Source of the DNA: Bacilli bacterium
Lineage (GTDB): Bacteria > Bacillota_I > Bacilli_A > ML615J-28 > CAG-698
Reading direction: 5' to 3'
DNA: 64,000 bases
NCBI GenBank assembly: GCA_017962745.1
Contig: JAGCUR010000016.1
Coordinates: 62,001-126,000, forward strand
The position numbers and the translations under genes were made by a program. Position 1 is the stretch's first letter, and the number at the start of each line of letters is the position of its first letter. The notes beneath the pieces were generated by a model, which saw only the letters and a program-made list of their open reading frames with translations, did no database searches and was not told the origin of the DNA. Of this stretch, positions 16,801 to 26,125 are shown piece after piece.

Positions 16801-19697
16801 TTGTCAGCTTTAGCAGTGAATCTTAAAACATATGTTTCGCCTTGAACAACAGTTGGATTGAACTTCATCTTATTAGCTGATGCCCAATCACCGATTGCAG
16901 AAATTTCAACCTTGTATTCGCCTTCTGTTTCAGTAACTGCGCAGAATTCTGCAGCAGCAGGTGCTAATGGAGCTAAATCAAGAATAACTTCATCTGGAAC
17001 AGAAATAGTGTTACCTTTTTCTCTTACAGAGATTTTAACAGGGTGTTCTGTCTTATTACCAGCAGCATCAACTACTTCAATAATAACTTGGTATTCACCA
17101 GGTTTAGTGAAGTCAACATCTGCTAAACCTTTAACCATTGCTTCAGTTAAAGTAATAGCACCATCTACATTATCAGTAACTGTGAAGTTAGCAATAATAT
17201 CAGCAGCGCTTAAAGCAGTTCCAGCATAAGTCTTAAGGTCTTTACCTTCAACTTTTGGAGCTTCTTTATCGTTAACTGTAATAGTAACAGTTAATGTAGC
17301 AACATTACCACTTGAGTCTTTAACTGTATAAACGATGTCATAAGTTCCAGCTTTATTGATGTTAGCGTTAGTTTCAATCATATCCATAGTGATTTCGATT
17401 GGACCATCAACAGCATCTGTAGCAGTGATGAACTTAGTGATATCTGGAGTAGCTGAGAATTGATCAAATACTTTTACAAGTCCTTCAGCTTCAGTTAATA
17501 CTGGAGCAACAGTATCTGCTTCTTCTAAGACTTTAATCTTTAAAGTAATAGTAGATTCAGCACCTTCACTATCAGCAACTTTATAAACAACATCATATGT
17601 ACCAGGAGTATTCATATCAATAGCTTCAGTGATATGAGCAGCAGTAATTTCGATGTTTCTTGCATCTTCTCTATCGTATGCAATTACATATTGAGTTAGA
17701 TCAGGTTTTTCTTGACCTTTACCAAATGTAGTTGGAAGTTCACCATTAATCTTTAATGTTGGAGCAGCATTTTGGTTAGATAATAGATAGAATTGTAAGT
17801 TATCGAAATAGAATGTATTTCCGATTTCTTTTTCTGAATTCCATTCAAATGTACCATTCTTTAACTCACAAGAAATTCCAGTATATCCATCTGCACTTGC
17901 GTTAGCATGTACGTAGAATACAACGTATTTAGTCTCAAATTCAGTTGAAACATTTAATGGATAGTTAGATGCACCAGCAAAGTTTTCAAGCCATACTGGA
18001 GCATCAGCAGCAAGACCGATACGAACTGTCATTTGTCTAGCAACTGCAGCCTTAACATCAAACTTCAACATGTACCAATTGCCGCCTTGCAATACAGTTG
18101 AATCTGTATCGATAATTGGGCAAGAAGCTGAGTCATATCCAGGAGCATCAGTTGATCTATTGTGATGTACTAATACGCCATCAGCAATGTACATTTCAGG
18201 ATCACCAGCACCACCATGTAAACGCCAATGTTCCCAAATTGGGTCAGTTGTGCCTTCTTCATATCTTGAATCAGTTGAGAATGTAGGATCAGCGATTAGA
18301 TTTGTACTATATGCTTTAGCAAATTCTACAGTTCTAGTAGCTTCGCCTCTATTTCCAGCTGTGTCAATAGCAAAGATTGTAACTTGTTTTTCTTCATATG
18401 TACCAGCAGCAATACCAGTCATATCAACATCAAGTTTAGAATTCATTACCATATCAACGTTATCTTGAGCAGTAACGCCATTTAAGATGAATCCTTTTAA
18501 TACATTTAAGTCATCTACGTCAGCAGGTAAAACTATTTTTCCTTCAGGAACGTTAATTACAGGAGCAGTAACGTCTTTTGCTTCTGCGAATGCGAATTTA
18601 ACTTCAGTGAATGTTAAGTTAGCATCTTCTGGAGCAGTAAGTTTTAAAGCGCCTTCTGCGATTGCAGAATTAACTCTGAAGTAAATAGTAATTTCATTAT
18701 CGCCAGCTGCTAATTCAATCTTAGCTTGAGCAGTACCATTAGTAATAGCAGGTACTAATTCACAAGCAGCAGCTGCATTAACTTTGAATGATAACTTAGC
18801 TAATGCGAAATCAGAAAGTTGAGTGTTAATGCTTTCTAAAGCAACAGCGAATTGATAATCATTACCTTCTTTAGTAAATTCTTTATCTGCTAATTCTTCA
18901 AATTGGAATTCACCTAAACCAACTGTGATAATTCTAGTTGCTTTAGCTTCATTTCCTGCGGCGTCAGTTACAGAATATTTAATTTCGTAATCGCCAAGTT
19001 TCCAAATATTTAATTCGCCAGAAACTTGAATATTAGCAGAAACATCACCATCGATAGCATCATTTGCGCTAACATTATCTGTTAGTTTGAATGCTGCATC
19101 ACCAATAATGATAGTCTTATTTTGAGTACCAGTTAATAATGGAGCATCTGTGTCGTTAGCAACGACAGTAACTTTTCTAACTACAGTTGTTACATTGCCT
19201 TCATTGTCTCTTACAGTGTATGTAACAGTGTATTCACCAACTAGGTTGTAGTTAACGCTACCTTGAATGTCGATTTGATTTGTTAAATCGCCATCTTCTT
19301 CGTCGCGTGCAGTTACGCCATCCATTGGTGCAAATCTTTCACCTTTTAAGATTTGTACATCATCTGCACCACTAATAACAGGTTTGTTACTAGCAACTAC
19401 AGTGATTTCTAGACTAGCTTCGCCAGTCTTTTTTCCGCTTTTAGCGGTAACTGTAATAGTAACTTTACCAGCACTAACACCGGTAACAGCACCATTATTT
19501 ACAGTTGCGACAGCATCATTGCTTGAAGCCCATGTGAATGTAGCTCCCTTCTTTGATGCTTCAGGAGTCAAATTAATTGTTTGACCAACTTTAACTTGTG
19601 CATCGCCTGATAACTTAACAGTTACTTTTCCGCAGGCAACTAAGCTAAATGTTACAAGTAACAATAAAATTGACATCAAAATTCTTTTTGTTCTCAT
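10803..19697 (-). CDS. Giant multi-domain surface lipoprotein (2964 residues, Big2/DUF5011/CBM-like modules)
   Basis: I cannot name a family for the whole protein. The N-terminus is a lipoprotein signal with lipobox LVACG (Cys about 22), so it is anchored outside the membrane at its N-terminus; there is no LPxTG or C-terminal anchor. Approximate order: Big2 Ig-like domain (24-101); two DUF5011/HYR-like domains (105-260); beta-sandwich and another Ig domain (to about 460); a CBM4/9-like module (about 465-655, NLIADPTF to FYFDNLQFY); three more Ig domains; a second CBM-like module; two diverged copies of a roughly 250-residue module (one has NNTEQWDC, the other NAEQYDC) with an unrelated module between; three copies of a ~110-residue unit ending in YKVTYNPET or a variant; then more sandwiches, an OB-fold-like part (VWVKGYVVNAG) and further sandwiches. 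No catalytic motif is evident. Last gene of the mannan operon; it probably binds glycan. GGAGG is 15 bases from the ATG, which is long. Confidence 0.85.
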   Translation of the reverse strand: MRTKRILMSILLLLVTFSLVACGKVTVKLSGDAQVKVGQTINLTPEASKKGATFTWASSNDAVATVNNGAVTGVSAGKVTITVTAKSGKKTGEASLEITVVASNKPVISGADDVQILKGERFAPMDGVTARDEEDGDLTNQIDIQGSVNYNLVGEYTVTYTVRDNEGNVTTVVRKVTVVANDTDAPLLTGTQNKTIIIGDAAFKLTDNVSANDAIDGDVSANIQVSGELNIWKLGDYEIKYSVTDAAGNEAKATRIITVGLGEFQFEELADKEFTKEGNDYQFAVALESINTQLSDFALAKLSFKVNAAAACELVPAITNGTAQAKIELAAGDNEITIYFRVNSAIAEGALKLTAPEDANLTFTEVKFAFAEAKDVTAPVINVPEGKIVLPADVDDLNVLKGFILNGVTAQDNVDMVMNSKLDVDMTGIAAGTYEEKQVTIFAIDTAGNRGEATRTVEFAKAYSTNLIADPTFSTDSRYEEGTTDPIWEHWRLHGGAGDPEMYIADGVLVHHNRSTDAPGYDSASCPIIDTDSTVLQGGNWYMLKFDVKAAVARQMTVRIGLAADAPVWLENFAGASNYPLNVSTEFETKYVVFYVHANASADGYTGISCELKNGTFEWNSEKEIGNTFYFDNLQFYLLSNQNAAPTLKINGELPTTFGKGQEKPDLTQYVIAYDREDARNIEITAAHITEAIDMNTPGTYDVVYKVADSEGAESTITLKIKVLEEADTVAPVLTEAEGLVKVFDQFSATPDITKFITATDAVDGPIEITMDMIETNANINKAGTYDIVYTVKDSSGNVATLTVTITVNDKEAPKVEGKDLKTYAGTALSAADIIANFTVTDNVDGAITLTEAMVKGLADVDFTKPGEYQVIIEVVDAAGNKTEHPVKISVREKGNTISVPDEVILDLAPLAPAAAEFCAVTETEGEYKVEISAIGDWASANKMKFNPTVVQGETYVLRFTAKADKARSVQFNIGEAMDGNATGVWMEKYPLAEEGTDVVALTTDYKTFDIMFTVQNEKFEWGPTIEFCVGPVAGACENGNNIYFTELAIYSVKEIGDVNLLPVTIDPQHHIAGEGLVISKATNSGNWDWIAFKPEETDLEGYDKIVAKVYGPKDGILLFKPNDLQPKETRYTMNGQWQEIEHALDFTLDASKQALLLMPDADVVGTGKYYLIASLELQGEGKDPINLLDATITKADPCTAQKALTLTKAADNAEQYDCAKFQVSDDLTGYAAVKYAIIGAPGFNTIATLKPNDNGSYQRQVTLDGTLQEGMIDLTGMQYNPAKSAMILFVDLLVNGTDNPVFILEMKYIVEKPAEPEPENPGHVEPVAVNQSSPTFASWEGLQTVTFTGLPAENSGNNGWARWDFDSVTDKGYTDVVVKFKATPGLRICAKIDASTTPESNAYDAIKGNKTTQVAGEDGLVTFTWNLAEFKAAAEAAGKAFAVENIRKCVVFPSSGLEGDAALTTGSIELISIDFVKAEEVYVPVYPEAVADSIDLLTGTINPKTIQVAHQIRMMKNGGGAWNWVGLLYNGDLTGYTTMVAEITGPEGAAFTFKVNDTLEKGVTTTGEALAVEFDLPEGFTWDASKKAMIMFPDFNIPGLGNEFTLTKLELQGADKDPIDLLVCEIVVDANVKACRDLVLTKTTNNTEQWDCIEITVPTDLTGATEVKYVVSGTQGDVLCIKPNNNQDAESWIEMTGKAMEGTINFANATYNSNAPAMVVFPNIGTAGSGNPFIISQLVYVKPEVPVLTGVKVSGAADVALAYNAEGKVWEGKFEISALWGSVAFAEVYSDSSTVALTYNNATFSGDGILSAKAAGSPENAQLYADEDAAVAAGNFCHGISAKTTYKVTYNPETKAVVVNVVEPESELVKMQIAGTVSADLVKNEETGVYEGSFTLTNIWSNVRIEKVFADESVFSIKYSNAKIVGSAVLDAPHAAPSSNVLYADVDGTSAANGQFFLSKAGETHYSVSYNPATNTLSIDFAVPAVPASIKAVKYDGAKQGDFVLKDGKYEALVELGAWNRISFVVVAEDDSEVALWYTNAKFEGAITAADKLGDAWNKYLYHEAGDGARWMPGQALKYKLVYDPATNTMTVSIDKTAPVVTVADAVLQALAAANLTEGQDASALFAQLLAGLSANDDFDGAITVTQEMVDLGGLTLNQLVAGDYKVTVTVKDAAGNEGKAELPVHVAPYPYTKHTLDASTMTQETIEAALTVDNFFTVLPNGTKVVVDGNNKNAGSVSFTQRLKLGGKSTTSAGAVKFVTKSSSVKVTVYAYSSSSSENRNVHIFGEDGVAVATKLAYGAGEITILEAVLDKPGTYFIGGLEAAINIYGVVVEEGYTAPAAPANVDLLADMPAPKADYKSPNWKVEKYTTDWTVQTDVQMRSRTSDGGAIVTNMANGYGMTMRFTYGTGSSLGLANTLSFKMGNYWSDKAEMSIKIKVVTVAGKEIYVLGSSSEWYAFHTTTDVEDFNLHFDAAEIKQVVFVTKSALQKSTYLYVGSLHLTYELSSQEHPLTVEEALDIAARMSRSSDDVQEVWVKGYVVNAGADQNTYVQNIKIASTLGGKPALLIFSANKGADITKIYVNDEILIHGYLMNYSGTLEISSTKVDGQTQYSEIAACKVGNGTVSVSETSSEHATVKEISAETGANGSTFTFKVDVENGHEIESVTVNGVAVSAVEGVYTAVIGGPTQILVQTTEAGVVVLPSLSFDGSTPVVAGGAATTDMSVKNTGSDYYYQTGGTAETKYSYQILGSKAYFAEAPAKLIVTVKIGTGSNKDLDDDHAAYAVLLDKDGNEIESTRTMITKSFKTAAVEYTIEIVPTAAFAGIKVYETKVASWNMRLYSITVEVDETPASSPAAFQLANLEAEGNARNHIEGAGAWIWIDASSMGLTAENKAEFTVEAETSGQAPAIVGQQLDDLANGAVRCYVTFANAEFAATTTINLTIHHGDVAYQGTVIFSGNELAQ

Positions 19698-19746
19698 AAT
19701 TTTAAAACTTTTCCTCCTTAACTTTTATAATTTGATTTGTTTAAAA

Positions 19747-20691
19747 TTATTCACCAGCAATACCTGAACGATCCGCGCTCTCTACAAACCATTTTTGAGT
19801 GAACGCATACAATAACAATAATGGCAAAATTGTCAGCATTGTTCCCGCAAATAAAACACCTTGATTGAACGATTCTGCTGCACTTCCAATACCAATCGAT
19901 CCAGATGGGAATAGTTGTGAATACATGTGTTCAAAACTAGATAATGCCATCTGTAAAGTAGTAATGTTTCCTTGGAAATAAGTTGTAGCTAAAACCGTCT
20001 CATTCCAGTACCAAACAAATGAATATAATATACATATTATAAATGCCGGTACCGACATAGGAATCGCGATTCTAACGAAAATTCCTACTTCACTCGCTCC
20101 ATCAATCTCAGCGGATTCACTTAATTCATGAGGTATAACCTTAAAAAACTGATAAAAGATTAAGATGAATACGCTTTGACGCAACCCAAATCCAGTTAAG
20201 GCCGGATAGATATACGCCTTTAGACTGCCTAACATATGAAACTTTTGAAATATAACATACGTCGGGATACTCATTAACATTGTTGGGAGTAAGAATATAC
20301 CAACAAGTAAAGCCATCCAGATTTTTTTACCTGGAAACTCAAAATGAGCAAATCCATAACCAATCAGTGATGATGAGATCACCGCACATAATGTTGGCAG
20401 AATACCAACTTTTAGAGAATCGCCAAGCGATTTCCAAAAGTTTAATACTTCGCTTGCTTTTTGATAATTACCAAAAACAAACCTTGTTGGAATCCAAATT
20501 ACCGTTGGATCCATTAAATCTTCCAAACCCATAAAACTCTTCGAAATCATCTTTAGGATAGGATACATGAAAATAAAACTAATACCGATTAACAACAAGT
20601 AAATGAAGAATTTACCAACGAATCCAGATTCGCCTCTTTCACCGAGTAAAAACTTCTTAAATGTTTTCTTCTTCTTAAATGTATTTTCCAT
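19747..20691 (-). CDS. Carbohydrate ABC transporter permease (MalG type)
   Basis: Inner-membrane permease of a sugar importer, 314 residues, with six hydrophobic segments and the cytosolic EAA loop ESAEIDGASEVGIFVRIAIP that contacts the ATPase. The ATG at 20691 has GGTGGG just upstream; an earlier in-frame ATG overlapping the preceding gene lacks a site. It pairs with the MalF-type permease immediately upstream. No ATPase gene accompanies the pair. Confidence 0.92.
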   Translation of the reverse strand: MENTFKKKKTFKKFLLGERGESGFVGKFFIYLLLIGISFIFMYPILKMISKSFMGLEDLMDPTVIWIPTRFVFGNYQKASEVLNFWKSLGDSLKVGILPTLCAVISSSLIGYGFAHFEFPGKKIWMALLVGIFLLPTMLMSIPTYVIFQKFHMLGSLKAYIYPALTGFGLRQSVFILIFYQFFKVIPHELSESAEIDGASEVGIFVRIAIPMSVPAFIICILYSFVWYWNETVLATTYFQGNITTLQMALSSFEHMYSQLFPSGSIGIGSAAESFNQGVLFAGTMLTILPLLLLYAFTQKWFVESADRSGIAGE

Positions 20692-20698
20692 AACCCAC

Positions 20699-21751
20699 CT
20701 ACTTATACTTCCTATTAGCAAGTTTGAAGATTAATACATATACAAATATTACTACTATCTCAATACCGAATAACATCCAAGATAGAGCTGAAGCATAATC
20801 ACGTCCATATGTTGCGGGAGCGATTCTTTCACTAATTATCCTTGTCAGCTCATTTCCTGTATTAGCATATATTACAGTAGTGTAGATAATATTAATATTT
20901 ATTAGGGGCATCAATGTCGGAAAGGTAATTTTCCAGAACATTTCCCACTTATTAGCACCATCAATACTAGCAGCTTCATAAATTGCATTATTATCTTTTT
21001 GTAAACCGGCTAAGAAGACGAGGGTTTGGACACCGCTAAACCATAATATTAATATGATTTTACCAAACACATTAATTATAACATCAACAACCTCTTCCGG
21101 CAAATAAAACGCTAACATTCCCTGAAGTTCTGAACTTTGTAATGTTGATACTGTCAATAAGTCATATGAATTAAAGTAACCAAGTAAGTTTCCTGATAGT
21201 AAAATTACCGGAATGAAGAATATCATTCTAAATATTTTAATACCTTTCAACTTACGATGAAGTAATAACGCCAGTAATAGTGAAAAGATTAGTACAAGCG
21301 GAACAACGACAGCAATATCTACAAGTGTCGACACAATCGCTTCCACATCATCGGGGTTATCTTTAAAGATTTGCTTAAATTGACTAATTCCAAAGCCACC
21401 AATGAAGAATTTAACTGAGCTATCTCCTTCTTCCCCAACAACAACTCGCGTTTCTGCGTAATCTGATGTTGCCATTCTAATTGATTGGACAACTGGTCGA
21501 GCAGCAAATAGCACAAAACCAATAATCCATAAACCAATAAATAGATAACCAGCAATCGCTTTTTTATGTTTATTAGAAACATTTTTACGGTATTTAGCGG
21601 CTAACCAGCTAATACCCGTATATTTACCAATAAACTTTAGTCCTTTCCCAATCCAAACAGCTAACTTACATCTAATAAATTCACTGATGATGATCCAAAT
21701 CTTTTTTAAGAAATCACCAATCTTTTGGAAAAATGCTTTAATCTTTTTCAT
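20699..21751 (-). CDS. Sugar ABC transporter permease (MalF type)
   Basis: Permease partner of the downstream MalG-type gene, 350 residues. It has a basic, hydrophobic N-terminal extension of about 65 residues, then six membrane spans and the EAA loop IYEAASIDGANKWEMFWKITFPTL. An extracytoplasmic loop between spans 1 and 2 (about 90-130) is longer than usual. The ATG overlaps the stop of the DUF5696 gene as TAATG. Confidence 0.92.
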   Translation of the reverse strand: MKKIKAFFQKIGDFLKKIWIIISEFIRCKLAVWIGKGLKFIGKYTGISWLAAKYRKNVSNKHKKAIAGYLFIGLWIIGFVLFAARPVVQSIRMATSDYAETRVVVGEEGDSSVKFFIGGFGISQFKQIFKDNPDDVEAIVSTLVDIAVVVPLVLIFSLLLALLLHRKLKGIKIFRMIFFIPVILLSGNLLGYFNSYDLLTVSTLQSSELQGMLAFYLPEEVVDVIINVFGKIILILWFSGVQTLVFLAGLQKDNNAIYEAASIDGANKWEMFWKITFPTLMPLININIIYTTVIYANTGNELTRIISERIAPATYGRDYASALSWMLFGIEIVVIFVYVLIFKLANRKYK

Positions 21752-24036
21752 TAGTTACCTCCTTTCACTAAATAGCTATAAGGAGTTAAGCTAACGCCAT
21801 CTACATTAACATTTTTGTTATTGTAGTTAACATAAATGGTAACACCATTACTATAACTACACTTACTAACCCCATTATCTACATAACTATGCGCAGTTAG
21901 TCTTGCGCCAATTACACTAGATAGAGCATCGTTAGTTTTTGTATACATTCTAATCATTAAATCTTTCCATAAATCATATTGAGTTGAATTCAAATACTCA
22001 TAATTTGTATATCTTAAATCATATGCTTCCTCATGAGTAATGATGAATGATGGATAGATATTGTACTCAATCATTCTAAGAATCGCTAAGTCATAATCGC
22101 TAATATAGTTGATACTGGGCATGTATTGATTAATTACTCCACTTAAAAGAATTGACATAAATGGAATTGAATCAGTTTCATAAATAAACTTATTAGATTC
22201 ATAAAATGCACTATAATAATTCGTTAGATATTTAAGTAGGTAACTATTAGGCTTTTCCGCACTAATTTTATAACCATCTAGTTTGCTTAATTCATTAGCA
22301 ACCTGATCAATCATTTGCGTGCGATATACCGCATTTGCTTTATAACGATATGAATAAGCAACATTGAGATTATCTAACTTCAAATTAGTAATACCTAATC
22401 TAGCATATCTGTTTGCTTTTTTATTAATAATAGATGCTAAATCAGTTGGTAGAACATAATATCCAGTTTGTTCTAATGATGACTTTTGCGTTACTTCAAA
22501 TGGCGATAAGCCAATCTTTTTAACATTCTTACTACCAGCTCCATAATTATTAGATACATATGGATTAACTGTATAGTCGATATCATATCCTTTTTCGGAA
22601 ATGTAGCTTGAAAGTTTTTTAAGTTTAGCTTTTCCTCCTAGAAGGTAGGCCGCTTTCGCGTTTGTGGCACCTTTAGTGAAGTAGCCACCCCTGTTCCAAC
22701 CAAGATAAGTAATATTAAAGTTATTAACATTATTATCTTCTAAGTCGCGAATGATATCTAGGGCTTCACTGAATGAAGTCATCTTGACAAAATTTTTACC
22801 AAATAGGCCTGGTTTATAGTCGAGTCCTAAAAATTCAAGTCTAAGTGGGATATTATTATCAGCCTCAGTAGTTTGATCTAAACCTAAAGATTCACGATAA
22901 GTGTTAGCCATACCAACATAGTTAGCACTGTTACCATTTAAGAAGGTATAACTTAACTTATAATTACATGGATATGGTTCTTCATTTAATAAAGTCATGG
23001 TAGATGTAGACATCTTAACTGTAAATGTATCCTTCACATAATATTTAAAGAAAGATGTATTTACTGGAATTAAGCTATACATATATGGATATGAATGAAG
23101 TTCGGCACTACCATAGCCATCTTCTACTTGACATAAGAAGGCTGCTTGGTTATAGCCATGATTTACACCATATATTGGTAAGCTTAAGACGCCATTTTCT
23201 TTGATGTTTGAAGATTGTGGATAATCAGTGAAACTGTAATCATCACCATATAGTTTTTTAATATATGCTGTAGAGGATTTATGATCATTGTATCTGATTA
23301 AAGCACCACTGCCATCAGGAATAAAGCAATATCCATTAATTTCGTAGTTCTCTGATCCCAAATATGGGAATAAAATAATACTCTTTAGTTTATAATTCTT
23401 GGGATTTAGCGTACCTACTGTCACTTCAGTAATTGATTCATAAGGAATACTAACTGTTAACTTGCCGCCATCGATTCTAATTTCTACTTTGAAACTAATA
23501 CCATATGAAGCAAAATCAACTGCAGCATCAAAGCCATTATCAACTTTAGTAACAGTAGCTGCTCCAGCAGTTTTGTTATTTGATTTAGAACAATAACTAA
23601 TTTCTGCTGATTTGATAACTCCTTTTGAGTCTACTGAATAATATTCTAATGTGATACCCGAATCGATTTTGTTTTGTACAGCAGCAGTATTAATAAATTC
23701 ATGGGCTCTTTCGTATGTAGATAACCATGTATAACCATTTTCTTTATCATAGATTGCAATTCCAAATGTTTTTGCTTTGAAATACAACTCAAGATTACTG
23801 TTTTGAGCCATTAGAGTATACCCATCAGCTAGGATGCTTGCACGCTTATCGGTAATTTCAATAGGCGTAGTATCTTCTACTTGGGTAAAGAAGTTACTTG
23901 AAGGATCGAGTTCGTGTAACATCTCAACAGCCCCACTTGTCTCTTTCGCAAATGCTAAATTACTATTTGCTACTATGAATAAACTAATCATCAATATGAT
24001 CAAGAATGTGATAATTTTCTTAAAGTTTTTAGCCAC
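21751..24036 (-). CDS. DUF5696-like secreted protein of sugar-transport operons
   Basis: A 761-residue exported protein of unknown activity. An N-terminal hydrophobic segment ends in AFAKE, a type I signal-peptidase site, and no lipobox is present. The body starts with a beta-rich part (about 45-400: YLWLSTYER-like strands, FIPDGSGALIRYND) and continues with what looks like a TIM-barrel region (about 410-740: FNITYLGWNRGGY, ITNLKLDNLN, ISAEKPNSYL). This matches my recollection of the DUF5696 family, found beside sugar ABC permeases in Bacillota. The start is GTG with a very good AAGGAGGTG site, inside the last codons of the upstream gene. Confidence 0.65.
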   Translation of the reverse strand: MAKNFKKIITFLIILMISLFIVANSNLAFAKETSGAVEMLHELDPSSNFFTQVEDTTPIEITDKRASILADGYTLMAQNSNLELYFKAKTFGIAIYDKENGYTWLSTYERAHEFINTAAVQNKIDSGITLEYYSVDSKGVIKSAEISYCSKSNNKTAGAATVTKVDNGFDAAVDFASYGISFKVEIRIDGGKLTVSIPYESITEVTVGTLNPKNYKLKSIILFPYLGSENYEINGYCFIPDGSGALIRYNDHKSSTAYIKKLYGDDYSFTDYPQSSNIKENGVLSLPIYGVNHGYNQAAFLCQVEDGYGSAELHSYPYMYSLIPVNTSFFKYYVKDTFTVKMSTSTMTLLNEEPYPCNYKLSYTFLNGNSANYVGMANTYRESLGLDQTTEADNNIPLRLEFLGLDYKPGLFGKNFVKMTSFSEALDIIRDLEDNNVNNFNITYLGWNRGGYFTKGATNAKAAYLLGGKAKLKKLSSYISEKGYDIDYTVNPYVSNNYGAGSKNVKKIGLSPFEVTQKSSLEQTGYYVLPTDLASIINKKANRYARLGITNLKLDNLNVAYSYRYKANAVYRTQMIDQVANELSKLDGYKISAEKPNSYLLKYLTNYYSAFYESNKFIYETDSIPFMSILLSGVINQYMPSINYISDYDLAILRMIEYNIYPSFIITHEEAYDLRYTNYEYLNSTQYDLWKDLMIRMYTKTNDALSSVIGARLTAHSYVDNGVSKCSYSNGVTIYVNYNNKNVNVDGVSLTPYSYLVKGGN

Positions 24037-26125
24037 GGAAAATCACCTCCTTGAAAATATCAACGCCAAAGCCAAATAATTGAGCGAATACTAAATAAAC
24101 TAAGATAATTACGATTACTAAAACAAACATCATAAATAATGTTAACAAGAAATTAACAATTGTTTGTTTCACTGAGAAGTTATGAGTTTCTTTGATAACT
24201 ACGAATAGCAAAATAAATGACCAAATAAACATAACTACTAGTGGGAAGTAATATAAGAATCCTTCATTTAGAGTTAATGCATTAGATATTAAGATAATCC
24301 AAGGCATTACGATTACAATTGGCATTAGTGAGCCCATTGTATTAATCGTAATTGTTCTAAATGTTCCTTCACCGCTCATTAGCGAAGAAATCAAATAATT
24401 ACTTACAATAAATAGAGCAATCGGTAATACTACTTTAGTTAATTCTTTTAATAAAATAGTTCGTTCTAATACTACATCCGTAAATAAGAAGCCGGTAAAG
24501 ACTAAAGATAATAAATAAATACCAAGTAATAATGCTAATACGATAAAAGCATTATAAATCTTAATCTTTTTATCATACCTTACATAATATACGGCATCAA
24601 ATGGATGACGGATATATTTAAACATTATCAAAATATTCTTTATTGTCGGTCTAGATGCAAACTTTTTAATTGGATTAAAGATTTTATCTAGGTAATGATG
24701 TTTCTTGTTAGTCTTTATTACTACAATAAGACCAGCAATTAAGACAATTGCAATGATGGCAACTTTTGTAATATTATTCATTAACCAGATATTTCTAGCT
24801 TCCCAAAATGCTTCAGAGTATTGTTCTTTCGCATTAGCAAGCTTTAGTTTATCCATTGCATTAATAAAGTCGCGTTCGGTATAGTATGCCATACCGATAC
24901 CTTTATGAGCTAAGTCAAACATCGAATTGTATCTTAGTACTTCTTCCCAAAGTTCTTTCGATTCGGTGTATTTACCGCCCATATAAAGTTCTAATGCTTG
25001 GTGAACGTTATTTGTAAATTCTGTTTTTCTAAATACTTGGATTGAGTTAGCTTGATCATCCACTACATATAAGTCATCACTGCTATTAACAGCGATTGAG
25101 GAAGCAGATTTGAATAAACCTAATTGTTCATCGCCGCTAATTGTTCCTGAGAACATGAATAACAAGTTACCTTCAATATCGTATTCATAGATAACTCCAC
25201 CCTTACTAACAGCATAAACTGTTTTATGAGCTGAGCTCCATGTGTCCACAAAACTACTAGAAACGATCATTTCGTCTGTATAGAAGTTGAGGCCACCGAT
25301 ATTTACTTTTTTAAGCGTATCACCTAATTCGTTCTTCGTTACCCCTTGTGTTACGGTATAGATATAACCTGAATCATCTAACATTACGTTTTCTGGCGCA
25401 GGAGCAATCTTCTTCGATAACACAACTTTTTCATTTTCCCCATAAAGGTAAGTCCTTAGTAGGTCGATAAAGTTACCAGTTGATGAGTTAGGTGCAAAGA
25501 AGTTCAAGAATCTATTTTCACTATTAACTAGTAAAACACCATTACTTGATCCGTGCGATACGATATACATCGTATAGTTAGAATCAACTGCGATCTTCAT
25601 CGGTCTATATAAGAAGTCATCTACTTCCATTAAAGATCCTGTCGGTCTACCAAATGTTTTATCATAAGTTACCGTACCTAGATCTTTATCGAACTTGTAA
25701 ACAACTGTTTTTCCTGAATGAGTATCTAAATCATCACCAAAATCAGTAACATAAATATATTCATTACGCACAAATATACCATTTGGCTTAATCAGTAAAT
25801 CGCTACCAAATTCGGTAATGTATGTCCAATCTTTATCTAAAATTACAACACGTTTATTTCCTGTATCACATACATAGAAGTAATCTTCTTTATCAATGAA
25901 TAAATCTTGCGGTGAATTAAAGGTATCGTTAACACCTGCTTTTTCAAATGATTTGATGTTTTGAATTGGGTCATATGCCCCTTGTGTTTCCACAATCTCG
26001 CCATAACGGTTGACTGTTTTAGTAACATATGGCGCGCTTGCTTTAACATTTATACAAGAAATAACTAATACTATTACTAGTACTACGATAAAATACTTAG
26101 TAATTAAACTAACCTTTTTACTCAT
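24029..26125 (-). CDS. NHL-repeat and Yip1-domain membrane protein
   Basis: A 698-residue membrane protein of unknown function. After an N-terminal anchor come repeated strands typical of an NHL/beta-propeller (about 45-370: FNSPQDLFIDKEDYFYVCD, IKPNGIFVRNEYIYVTD, FKSASSIAVNSSDDLYVVDD), a short TPR-like stretch (about 375-450: MGGKYTESKELWEEVL, AHKGIGMAYYTERDFINAM), a membrane span (KVAIIAIVLIAGLIVVI) and a C-terminal block with about five spans resembling Yip1 (500-695). It would display a propeller outside the cell. It overlaps the genes on both sides, so it is likely part of the transport assembly. Confidence 0.65.
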   Translation of the reverse strand: MSKKVSLITKYFIVVLVIVLVISCINVKASAPYVTKTVNRYGEIVETQGAYDPIQNIKSFEKAGVNDTFNSPQDLFIDKEDYFYVCDTGNKRVVILDKDWTYITEFGSDLLIKPNGIFVRNEYIYVTDFGDDLDTHSGKTVVYKFDKDLGTVTYDKTFGRPTGSLMEVDDFLYRPMKIAVDSNYTMYIVSHGSSNGVLLVNSENRFLNFFAPNSSTGNFIDLLRTYLYGENEKVVLSKKIAPAPENVMLDDSGYIYTVTQGVTKNELGDTLKKVNIGGLNFYTDEMIVSSSFVDTWSSAHKTVYAVSKGGVIYEYDIEGNLLFMFSGTISGDEQLGLFKSASSIAVNSSDDLYVVDDQANSIQVFRKTEFTNNVHQALELYMGGKYTESKELWEEVLRYNSMFDLAHKGIGMAYYTERDFINAMDKLKLANAKEQYSEAFWEARNIWLMNNITKVAIIAIVLIAGLIVVIKTNKKHHYLDKIFNPIKKFASRPTIKNILIMFKYIRHPFDAVYYVRYDKKIKIYNAFIVLALLLGIYLLSLVFTGFLFTDVVLERTILLKELTKVVLPIALFIVSNYLISSLMSGEGTFRTITINTMGSLMPIVIVMPWIILISNALTLNEGFLYYFPLVVMFIWSFILLFVVIKETHNFSVKQTIVNFLLTLFMMFVLVIVIILVYLVFAQLFGFGVDIFKEVIFRG

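Noticed and set aside
13540-18684. Several plus-strand open frames of 60-170 codons opposite the giant lipoprotein gene
   Set aside because: They are antisense shadows caused by its Ala/Thr/Val-rich codon composition; none has a ribosome binding site or recognisable domain.
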